From positions 1 through 14,492 of the forward strand of contig JAAYZI010000150.1 of the NCBI GenBank assembly GCA_012514925.1: 14,492 nucleotides of DNA, in the 5' to 3' direction. Each line of letters starts with the position of its first letter. Position 1 is the stretch's first letter. A model generated the notes under the pieces. The model saw only the letters and a list, made by a program, of their open reading frames with translations, was not told where the DNA came from and made no database searches. The position numbers and the translations under genes were made by a program. The DNA is from Deltaproteobacteria bacterium (GTDB lineage Bacteria > Bdellovibrionota_C > UBA2361 > JAAYZI01). Below, in pieces: positions 1 through 5,846 of this stretch.

Positions 1-187
1 ATTGCACTAATAATGGACTGTAATTCCTAAACTTAATATTCATGTGAACGGATACTAGAGGTCGCGTGGGAGGAGAAATCTGTAGCCATTTCAAGTGATT
101 GGCTGACAGCACGTTTATGGTCTTCGAAGGATGCGCTCAATTGGTAGGGGCTCCTTTATCCGGTGTTGATACATTTTGGGATCCCAT

Positions 188-217
188 ACTTTTACTTTCT
201 CCGGAGAAAGTAAAAGT
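188..217. repeat. Perfect 30-bp palindrome without spacer
   Basis: The arm ACTTTTACTTTCTCC (188-202) is followed at once by its exact reverse complement (203-217). As RNA it would fold to a long A/U-rich stem closed by a small CCGG loop. No T-run follows on either strand, so it does not look like a standard intrinsic terminator. A protein-binding site or the end of an upstream transcript are both possible. Confidence 0.7.
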
Positions 218-429
218 GTAGTGGCGTGACTTCGCTGCAATTACCTTTTTGGGAGGAAACGAAGAATTCGTCACATAGCTTTTTACGCTGTAGTTTGCTT
301 ACTGGATAGATAAGACGAGGCAGAGCCATTACTCCTGCCAGGCAGCAATATTTGCCTGGGGTGTTAGGTGAAAAGAGCCTTGTGAAATTTAAGCCTTTGT
401 ATGTGTTAGATAAATCGATATTAAAAAGC

Positions 430-445
430 AGGCTCGGTATTTGCA
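430..445 (+). promoter_or_regulatory. Sigma-54-type promoter upstream of fliD
   Basis: AGGCTCGGTATTTGCA has the invariant GG-N10-GC spacing of RpoN promoters. It differs from the TGGCACG-N4-TTGCA consensus at only two positions (first base A, fifth base T). Transcription would start near 456, leaving a leader of about 70 nt before fliD. Sigma-54 control of middle flagellar genes such as fliD is known in many polar flagellates, so the context supports the motif match. Confidence 0.6.
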
Positions 446-511
446 CACACCTTAAACGGGGGTCTCTTTGGGCTGTAGCCCCTGGGCGGTAGTGCTGACT
501 TTTTTCGCGTG

Positions 512-518
512 AAAGGAG
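512..518 (+). promoter_or_regulatory. Ribosome-binding site of fliD
   Basis: AAAGGAG lies 6 nt before the ATG at 525 and fixes that start. It is one of the strongest Shine-Dalgarno matches in the window. Confidence 0.75.
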
Positions 519-524
519 AATAAC

Positions 525-1979
525 ATGGCTCTTGTGAGTTTTTCCGGCCTGGCCTCGGGTATAGATTCTGACGCTTTGATTGAGGCTACCTCCGATGCTA
601 CCAGGGCCGGTAGGGTTGTCCCATATGAGAAACAAGTTGCGGAGCTGGAAGACACCAACACTTCCTTAGAAGAGCTAACCACCAAGCTTATTAGTTTACA
701 AAGCACCATTCGCGGATTTGCCTCGATGAACGGCGGTCCCATCGCCAAGCAGGCCACCTCCAGTAATGAAAGCGTACTGGCGGCAACCGCCAGTAATGCT
801 GCGATTAACAGCTCATACAATGTGACAGTAAACCAGATGGCAAGAAATGGGGTGTATTCGTTTTCTACATCAGACCAAGCCACCTATCCCTGGAACAGTT
901 ATTCCTCCGTGATAAACGGCGCCATTATTCCTGGAGCTCCCGCCGCTGATCGAACCGTTACAATCGACATTGGAAACGGCTCAGAAACCATCGATATTGT
1001 GCTCTCAAACACGACTACTCTCAGCAATTTCGTAAACGAATTTAATGCCACCGCAACTATGGCCACGGCCTCCATTATCAATCTTGGAAGCGCGAGCGCT
1101 CCCCAGTATCAAATTATGATCTCGAGCCATAATGAAGGAGTTGATGAGGGAATCATTAACGTGTCGAGAGGGTCAGAGCTGCAGTTAAAGCACCTGTTTG
1201 GAAGCGCGTCAGACCCAGACAGCTACTACGCTGAACAAGTAGCCCAGAATGCCGAATTTACGATAGAGGGCATTGACGGCACTATCACCCGCCAGAGCAA
1301 CACCGTCAGCGATCTAATTACAGGAGTGACATTTCAGCTTAATTCCGTTTCGGCGACGGCAGTGAAGGTCACAGTTTCTACCGACGCCGATACGACTGCC
1401 GAGACGGTCCAAGGTTTTGTGGATGCCTATAATGAGATAATCGAGTACCTAGCTGAGAATAATCTGATTGAGCGCAAGGAAGAGAAAGGAAAGGTTACAA
1501 TTGAGTTCTCTCCGTTAGCCAAAACGCGGGTGGATGACAGCATCCTTAGCGCTCTGCGTACCCAGATCGCTTCCACTAAGGCGGACAACCCTACGGCGGT
1601 TGCGATTTTTGCGGATTTGGGCATTACCACAGAGCGTAATGGTAATCTTAAATTCAACAGCGCTACTTTTAAAAAAGCGCTTGCCGATGAACCCGAGTCG
1701 GTGAAAGAGATCATGCAAAAATTCGCGGATGCTGTGTCTCTGACCGGGGGGACGATCGATCAGTTTGTGAGGTTCAACGGTTTAATTGATGTGACTATCA
1801 CTGCTAATAAGACTAGTATCACCAACCTTAATGAGCGCATTGCACGTGCCGAAGAGCTTATCGCAAAACAGGCTGAAACCATGAAGAAGCGCTTCACAAA
1901 TCTAGAGATGATTATGGGCCGAATGCAGAGCCAGCAGCAGAGTTTGATCTCAGTGCTTGGTTTGGATGGGAGGAACTAG
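525..1979 (+). CDS. fliD: Flagellar hook-associated protein 2 (filament cap FliD)
   Basis: FliD caps the growing flagellar filament outside the cell and inserts flagellin subunits at its tip. The 484-residue product opens with the hallmark FSGLASGIDSDALIEA (residues 6-21) of the FliD N-terminal domain, followed by a helical stretch to about 65. The middle has a flagellin-IN-like segment (about 242-272). The C-terminal FliD domain includes FADLGITTERNGNLKF (362-377) and ends in a coiled coil (about 427-475) that would join the N-terminal helix in the D0 region. Length is normal for the family. The start follows a good ribosome-binding site, and a sigma-54-like promoter lies about 80 bp upstream. 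The gene converges on flagellin. The usual partner fliS (flagellin chaperone) does not follow it. Family call is secure. Confidence 0.93.
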   Translation: MALVSFSGLASGIDSDALIEATSDATRAGRVVPYEKQVAELEDTNTSLEELTTKLISLQSTIRGFASMNGGPIAKQATSSNESVLAATASNAAINSSYNVTVNQMARNGVYSFSTSDQATYPWNSYSSVINGAIIPGAPAADRTVTIDIGNGSETIDIVLSNTTTLSNFVNEFNATATMATASIINLGSASAPQYQIMISSHNEGVDEGIINVSRGSELQLKHLFGSASDPDSYYAEQVAQNAEFTIEGIDGTITRQSNTVSDLITGVTFQLNSVSATAVKVTVSTDADTTAETVQGFVDAYNEIIEYLAENNLIERKEEKGKVTIEFSPLAKTRVDDSILSALRTQIASTKADNPTAVAIFADLGITTERNGNLKFNSATFKKALADEPESVKEIMQKFADAVSLTGGTIDQFVRFNGLIDVTITANKTSITNLNERIARAEELIAKQAETMKKRFTNLEMIMGRMQSQQQSLISVLGLDGRN

Positions 1980-2055
1980 CCCGGATATTCCGCTAGGTTT
2001 CGTTGTGAGTCGAGCCAGATTTCTGCAGAGAGAGAAACCTGGGGGAATATCCGGG
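1980..2055. terminator. Long hairpin filling the fliD-flagellin gap
   Basis: The bases between the two convergent stop codons fold on themselves. CCCGGATATTCC (1980-1991) pairs with 2044-2055, and AGGTTTC (1995-2001) pairs with 2034-2040. On the + strand RNA, C1993 and U1994 also pair with G2042 and G2041, giving a 22-position stem with one mismatch (G1992/G2043) and one G-U pair, closed by a loop of about 32 nt. Neither side is followed by a strong T-run, so a bidirectional transcript end or mRNA-stabilising structure is more likely than a textbook intrinsic terminator. Confidence 0.65.
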
Positions 2056-2919
2056 TTAAGTTTGCAACAATGAATAGGCAACGCTGGGTTGCAGGTTGGC
2101 CTGAGCCAGGACTGCAGTGCCGGCTTGTTGCAGCACCTGCAGTCTGACCATGTTTGCTACTTCTTGGGCTATATCGGCATCTCTGATGCGGCTTTCAGCC
2201 GCCACAAAATTTTCGCGGGCAACGCTGAGGTAATCAATTGCTGTAGAGAGTCTGCTCTCAGCAGCGCCGAAAATGCCGCGTCGGGCAGTGATTGATCCAA
2301 GCGCGCTGTTTACTGCATCCAGCGCCAACTGCGAAGCCGTTTGGGCGGCCATATCGGTGTTCCCGGTGAGTGAATAAATGAGCTTGGAACTGTTGTTTGA
2401 GGCTAAGCCCACCGAGTTTAGGGTCCCTAGTACTGCTGCGATTGTAAAATTTGAACTGGTACTGCCGTCAAGGCCGACCTGTAGTGTGACACTGGCGCTG
2501 TTTGAAAGCAGCTTGAGATTGTTAAACTCGGTGGTTTTGGCGATTCTTTCAATTTCTGAACCAAGAGATTCGAATTCGCTTTGTAGCGCTGACCTTTGGG
2601 TGTTAGTGTAGACGCCATTAGCGCTTTGAGTCGCCAGTTCAGTCATTCTGGTTAGGGCGCTACCGATCTCGTCCAGGGCAGAGTCTGCAATATAGGCTAG
2701 CGAGAGTCCGTCGTTGGCATTTCGTATCGCCACGGTCGCGGTTCTTGAGTCTGCGCGCAGGGCGTCGGCCACTTGGATGTCAGCAGGGCCGTCTGCAGCT
2801 CGGTTCAGACGGAGTCCAGACGAGAGGCGCGCAAAGGTTTGAGATAGCTTGTTGGTATTTGATTGCAGGTTCCTTTGCGCTACCAGTGACGAACTATTAC
2901 TTGCGTATGAAAGGGGCAT
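2056..2919 (-). CDS. fliC: Flagellin (short form)
   Basis: Flagellin is the filament subunit, exported through the flagellar type III apparatus. The 287-residue protein has the conserved N-terminal D0/D1 region, including LSSGLRLNRAADGPADIQVA (residues 32-51) and MTELATQSANG (92-102). It also has the conserved C-terminal region (SRIRDADIAQEVANMV, 243-258, then LQVLQQAGTAVLAQANLQP). The central part is very small, so the subunit has little or no D2/D3 outer domain. The end, SLLQT, departs slightly from the usual LL-R/G ending. The ATG at 2919 is preceded by GGGAG at a 7-nt spacing. A sigma-28-type promoter stands upstream. It is convergent with fliD. The symbol fliC is a family name; other flagellin paralogues may exist elsewhere in the genome. 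Confidence 0.93.
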   Translation of the reverse strand: MPLSYASNSSSLVAQRNLQSNTNKLSQTFARLSSGLRLNRAADGPADIQVADALRADSRTATVAIRNANDGLSLAYIADSALDEIGSALTRMTELATQSANGVYTNTQRSALQSEFESLGSEIERIAKTTEFNNLKLLSNSASVTLQVGLDGSTSSNFTIAAVLGTLNSVGLASNNSSKLIYSLTGNTDMAAQTASQLALDAVNSALGSITARRGIFGAAESRLSTAIDYLSVARENFVAAESRIRDADIAQEVANMVRLQVLQQAGTAVLAQANLQPSVAYSLLQT

Positions 2920-2949
2920 CTAACAACTCCCTTTGGTACTTCCTGTTGA

Positions 2950-2968
2950 CAAGAAATCCGCTTTCTTG
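2950..2968 (-). promoter_or_regulatory. Stem-loop in the flagellin leader
   Basis: CAAGAAA and TTTCTTG form a perfect 7-bp inverted repeat around a 5-nt loop (2957-2961). It lies within the predicted untranslated leader, about 30 nt upstream of the start codon. Its position would allow a role in mRNA stability or translation control, but nothing in the sequence proves it. Confidence 0.4.
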
Positions 2969-2995
2969 CCTGCGATCCTTTCTGCGTTGTATGAA

Positions 2996-3022
2996 GTAAC
3001 GGCAATTTTGCAAATTATTTTA
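2996..3022 (-). promoter_or_regulatory. Sigma-28 (FliA) promoter of flagellin
   Basis: Read on the - strand, TAAA (3022-3019) is followed after exactly 15 nt by GCCGTTAC (3003-2996). This matches the FliA consensus TAAA-N15-GCCGATAA with two differences in the -10 box. It would start transcription about 70 nt before the flagellin ATG, as expected for a late flagellar gene. Confidence 0.72.
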
Positions 3023-3109
3023 GATTCTGCGCCTAAAAATATTCGCGCCTGGTAACATGAACGTTAGGTTGGGGGTAACCGTTGTAATTATAGGGGGAAA
3101 AATGAGCAG

Positions 3110-5497
3110 TTACTGCACAACGGCGCTTTGCGCGGGGGCAGGGCCGGATTTGGCGGCGGCTTCGCGGCGTTTACGCTCTTCTTCTTTCTTTAAGCGGGTA
3201 TAATCCAGGTAGTGCAGGTTAGCCTGGATATTGTCAGTGTTACTATATACATACGCCAGGAAGAACTCTGTTATGGTGGCTTTCCGGTTCGCCAACTCTT
3301 CTGCCAGACGTAGCACCAAAGCGGTGCGGTGCTGATTCTCTTTTTCAAAAGCTTCCCACCATTTTCGGGCGCTGCCGGTGGTGTTGTCCCAGTCAAGTGC
3401 TTTGCGGGTTTCTTCGAGCTTGGCCATGATCTGCTCGTCGCTCCAACCTTTGGTATTGGAGATTCCAGGAGGCAGGCCGGTAGCCTGCGCCGCATTCCCA
3501 CCTCCGGCAGGCGGGGGTGTCAGAGGGGCTTCTTTGTATTCAATTGGCTTGTCACGAAGTTTAAGCTCGTCGTCTTTGTTATCGAATTCTTCGATGCGTT
3601 TCTTCATGATCGGTATTTGGTAGAATGGGGTGAGATAACCCTGAAAGGGCGGCGTCTCGGGTAGGAAGAAAGTACAACGGTTATCAACCGGTCGGCCGAT
3701 TTCATCGGGTGTCAGCACTGCGCGTTGCTGTACCTGCTCTTGCGTGCTGACGTTCTTACTTGCAAACCACTCGACAATTTTGCGGTTGCTGCCTTTGGAG
3801 GAGGTGCTAAAACGGATTGTCATCTGGCCAGATTCTTTTGAAGCCCACTCCGCATCTTGAATGTCTAAGGTCGGCATCATGATCTTGGTGCTAAATCCCG
3901 CTAGCACCGAGTCAGCGTCATTGCCATAGTTTGCCTTTACCTGAGCGATGGATTGAATCGCGCCAACAATACTGACGTTACGTGAGCGTAAAGTGTTAAG
4001 CTTTACATGGATGTCCGGCAAACGTCCTAGCGCGGATGCGAACTCGTCGATCACCAAGCTGACGGGGCGGGGTAAGCGCGTGCCAGGACAGTTTTCGGCG
4101 CGTTTAGTCAGGAAGCGCAAAAGTTCGATCACAATCACGTTCGCCATGGGGCGTAGCATCTCGAGCTCTGATTCACGAAACTCCACGATAAACAGAGTGG
4201 GCTTGTTGACTAAGTCCTCGATGTCTAGCTCATCTTTGGCGGTGGTTGCGCGCACGGCCGTGACGTCCCAGGCGCTAAGGCGCATGCCGAGTTCCGACAT
4301 GATGGTGTCGGCGTTTTGCGATTCAGAACGTGCCAATTCAACAAAAGTGCGAGAAGTGCGGTAGGCCGCGGGGTGCTGTTCCAGCCAATCGCAAAGCGAC
4401 TTCATGCCGGATTGCACCAGCTCATGAATGCGGGGCATGGAGAGGGTTTCCTGCGGATCCTTGAGCAAGCCCACCATTATGGCGTTGAGCAGCATTAAGG
4501 CGTTGTTGCGGAAAAAGGGGCTGTCTGCCTTGGCGGACGGGTTGTCCGTGGCCATTATAATCGTGTTGGCAATCAGCTTTGCGTCGGTATCATCCTCGAT
4601 TTTAGAGAGGATGTTCCAGCTCATGCTACGAACGGTATCGAGTGGATTAAAGAGCAGGATCTGCTTCTCTGGGTTATACTTGCGCGTCATCTGCGCAAGC
4701 ATTCTCCACATTTCGGGTTTGGAGTCGATCACGATTGTCGACCTGGTGCTGCATAAACAGTCGTTATAAAGAATTGGTAAAATCAGCTTGGTTGTTTTTC
4801 CACTACCAGTCTTGGCGATCGCTAAGATATGGCGGTTACGCTCTCCGTTTGGGAATACGAGGTCTGCGCTCTTAAAGGCTACGCCTTCACTGCCCTTAAC
4901 CTCGGTGATGTAGAGCTTAGTGTCGCCCGGCCGCCCGCTGCTTCTGGTCCAACGCGCAATTTGCTCGGTACTGGCAAGGTCCCCCGAGCCAAGCTCATTT
5001 GTTTCTGAGCGCTGTGGTCGATTGGTTTCGGTTTGTATCACGGATTTTATGGAAAGATCACCCCATATTACACCGGTTTTCTTGTACTCCTGCCAGCTGT
5101 GCCACGCCACAAGTCCGAGATACATCACGATAAATACAAAGAAGGCTTCTTCATGAGTGTGGCGATAGTTGTAAGGGGCTACGAAGATCGAGAAGATCGG
5201 TTCCATCAGCCAATTATAGAGTTTGCCAAACGGCTGCACATACGGCCCGGGAGTGTTCAGAATCTCAAGGGCGCGATCAATCTGCATGATGACGTAGCTG
5301 CTACGGAAGAAGTGCAGCATCTCAATGATTAATAGTGTCAGCCCAGTTAAGCCAGGAAAAATAGCTCTACCACCTTTGGTCCACTGTACAATCAGAAGGC
5401 CCACTCCAAGCAGCACGAGCGGTAAGCCGTAAAGACTTGGCAGTCCAAAGTATGCTGCCAAAAGCTCCAGAAAAAGTTTTTCAAAATATTGAATCAT
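3110..5497 (-). CDS. VirD4/TraG-family type IV coupling protein (T4CP-like ATPase)
   Basis: This family forms inner-membrane hexameric ATPases that bring DNA or protein substrates to a type IV secretion channel. The 795-residue product has an N-terminal membrane part with hydrophobic segments at about 20-38, 45-72 and 116-134. The ATPase follows, with Walker A AKTGSGKTT (228-236), the TraG-like VIDSKPE (256-262) and Walker B LVIDEFAS (481-488). The TraM-recognition-like stretch has the QSIAQ motif (515-519). A proline/glycine linker (about 660-680) leads to a charged helical C-terminal extension ending around a K/E/R-rich stretch at 770-780. All ATPase motifs are intact, so it is probably functional. 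No relaxase, VirB-type or Dot/Icm gene accompanies it in the window, so substrate and partner system are unknown. The Shine-Dalgarno at ATG 5497 is weak (GGGACGAG close by), while the leader upstream is highly structured. Confidence 0.88.
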   Translation of the reverse strand: MIQYFEKLFLELLAAYFGLPSLYGLPLVLLGVGLLIVQWTKGGRAIFPGLTGLTLLIIEMLHFFRSSYVIMQIDRALEILNTPGPYVQPFGKLYNWLMEPIFSIFVAPYNYRHTHEEAFFVFIVMYLGLVAWHSWQEYKKTGVIWGDLSIKSVIQTETNRPQRSETNELGSGDLASTEQIARWTRSSGRPGDTKLYITEVKGSEGVAFKSADLVFPNGERNRHILAIAKTGSGKTTKLILPILYNDCLCSTRSTIVIDSKPEMWRMLAQMTRKYNPEKQILLFNPLDTVRSMSWNILSKIEDDTDAKLIANTIIMATDNPSAKADSPFFRNNALMLLNAIMVGLLKDPQETLSMPRIHELVQSGMKSLCDWLEQHPAAYRTSRTFVELARSESQNADTIMSELGMRLSAWDVTAVRATTAKDELDIEDLVNKPTLFIVEFRESELEMLRPMANVIVIELLRFLTKRAENCPGTRLPRPVSLVIDEFASALGRLPDIHVKLNTLRSRNVSIVGAIQSIAQVKANYGNDADSVLAGFSTKIMMPTLDIQDAEWASKESGQMTIRFSTSSKGSNRKIVEWFASKNVSTQEQVQQRAVLTPDEIGRPVDNRCTFFLPETPPFQGYLTPFYQIPIMKKRIEEFDNKDDELKLRDKPIEYKEAPLTPPPAGGGNAAQATGLPPGISNTKGWSDEQIMAKLEETRKALDWDNTTGSARKWWEAFEKENQHRTALVLRLAEELANRKATITEFFLAYVYSNTDNIQANLHYLDYTRLKKEEERKRREAAAKSGPAPAQSAVVQ

Positions 5498-5550
5498 CTC
5501 GTCCCAGCGATGCCCCTTGACCCAAGGTCTTTAGCTACACGAAATTCCCT

Positions 5551-5610
5551 TCACGCCCGCAGAACTTTTGTCCGCAAAAAATCTTTGTCCGCAAAAAATA
5601 GCGTCGACAA
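5551..5610 (-). CDS. Possible 19-residue leader peptide ahead of the coupling protein
   Basis: On the - strand a near-perfect Shine-Dalgarno (GGGAGGAGG, 5622-5614) stands just before a TTG at 5610. The frame runs 19 codons (MSTLFFADKDFLRTKVLRA) to TGA at 5551. Its first codons lie inside the 5' arm of the terminator-like hairpin, a layout seen in translation-coupled attenuators. The TTG start, the tight spacing (3 nt from the last GG) and the small size make this uncertain. The Shine-Dalgarno could be fortuitous. Confidence 0.25.
   Translation of the reverse strand: MSTLFFADKDFLRTKVLRA
5566..5599. repeat. Tandem 17-bp direct repeat
   Basis: TTTGTCCGCAAAAAAT occurs at 5567-5582 and again at 5584-5599, identical over 16 bp and separated by one base. 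Read on the - strand, each copy supplies a GCGGACAAA arm followed, further on, by a run of six T. An inverted partner (GACAAAG) lies at 5606-5612. Confidence 0.8.
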
Positions 5611-5612
5611 AG
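5576..5612 (-). terminator. Intrinsic terminator or attenuator in coupling-protein leader
   Basis: On the - strand CTTTGTC (5612-5606) and CGC (5603-5601), with a 2-nt bulge, pair with GCG (5592-5590) and GACAAAG (5589-5583) around an 8-nt U-rich loop. One A and six T follow (5582-5576). Stem plus T-run resembles an intrinsic terminator about 80 nt before the coupling-protein ATG. The stem is not very GC-rich. Confidence 0.45.
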
Positions 5613-5658
5613 ACCTCCTCCCTGATGGTGGAAACCAAGTGGCCTAACTGTCAACAGA

Positions 5659-5673
5659 ATCTTATCATAAGAT
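5659..5673. promoter_or_regulatory. 15-bp palindrome, possible operator
   Basis: ATCTTAT and ATAAGAT flank a single central C at 5666. The right end touches the -35-like TCGACC of a candidate + strand promoter, a place where a dimeric regulator could act on either divergent transcript. Confidence 0.4.
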
Positions 5674-5701
5674 CGACCACTTATGTTTCACTATCTATTA
5701 T
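5673..5701 (+). promoter_or_regulatory. Candidate sigma-70 promoter for the polysaccharide cluster
   Basis: TCGACC (5673-5678, four of six consensus bases) is followed after 17 bp by TATTAT (5696-5701, five of six). It would give a leader of about 140 nt before the first glycosyltransferase. The same A/T box reads as a perfect TATAAT on the - strand (5702-5697) but without a good -35 there. Confidence 0.35.
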
Positions 5702-5846
5702 AGCTTGCAGAAGAATTCAGGTAGCATAATGCACACAATCCCTAAAATCGAGCAACTTCAATGAGATCCAGACTCGGGCTTGTCCGTACTTTCCTTAAGT
5801 TTCCAGGTTTGGGAGCTTGACGGCAGGTGTGCTATTACCATGCCCT

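Larger units (their letters stand above)
1..524. other. Gene-free region upstream of fliD
   Basis: I see no reading frame here with a family signature. The only short ATG frame noted on the + strand (117-221, 34 codons) has no ribosome-binding site. Antisense frames that run into fliD look like shadows. The stretch holds a perfect palindrome at 188-217, a weaker stem-loop (CCAGGCA at 338-344 with TGCCTGG at 353-359), a sigma-54-like element at 430-445 and the fliD ribosome-binding site. The gene to the left lies outside the window. Confidence 0.6.
5498..5846. promoter_or_regulatory. Divergent control region between coupling protein and polysaccharide cluster
   Basis: About 350 bp separate the two divergent genes. 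The region contains tandem repeats and a terminator-like hairpin facing the coupling-protein gene (5565-5612). It also has a strong but unassigned Shine-Dalgarno on the - strand (GGAGGAGG, 5621-5614) and a 15-bp palindrome (5659-5673). An A/T box at 5696-5702 reads TATTAT on + and TATAAT on -, so it could serve promoters in both directions. From about 5703 to 5846 I see no further clear structure. Confidence 0.5.

Noticed and set aside
117..221. 34-codon + strand frame ending in the palindrome
   Set aside because: No ribosome site and no recognisable motif; its 3' end is made of the palindrome sequence.
192..635. 147-codon - strand frame upstream of and into fliD
   Set aside because: It runs antisense into the start of fliD, shows no family motif, and crosses the palindrome and promoter region.
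3060..3083. GGTT-GGGGGT-AACC inverted repeat as terminator of the coupling-protein gene
   Set aside because: Only 4-bp core arms, with a bulge before the outer pairs, and no T-run on the - strand side.
5566..5599. Two-copy 17-bp repeat as a CRISPR or iteron array
   Set aside because: Only two units with a single base between them and no spacers; no cas or replication gene nearby.
5625..5654. Perfect TTGACA on the - strand (5654-5649) as a promoter for the coupling protein
   Set aside because: At 16-18 bp spacing the -10 positions read TCCACC, CCACCA or CACCAT, poor matches to TATAAT, and the start would fall on the Shine-Dalgarno.
5720..5733. AGGTAGCATAATGCAC as a sigma-54 promoter for the polysaccharide cluster
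   Set aside because: GG and GC are separated by 9 bp, not the required 10.
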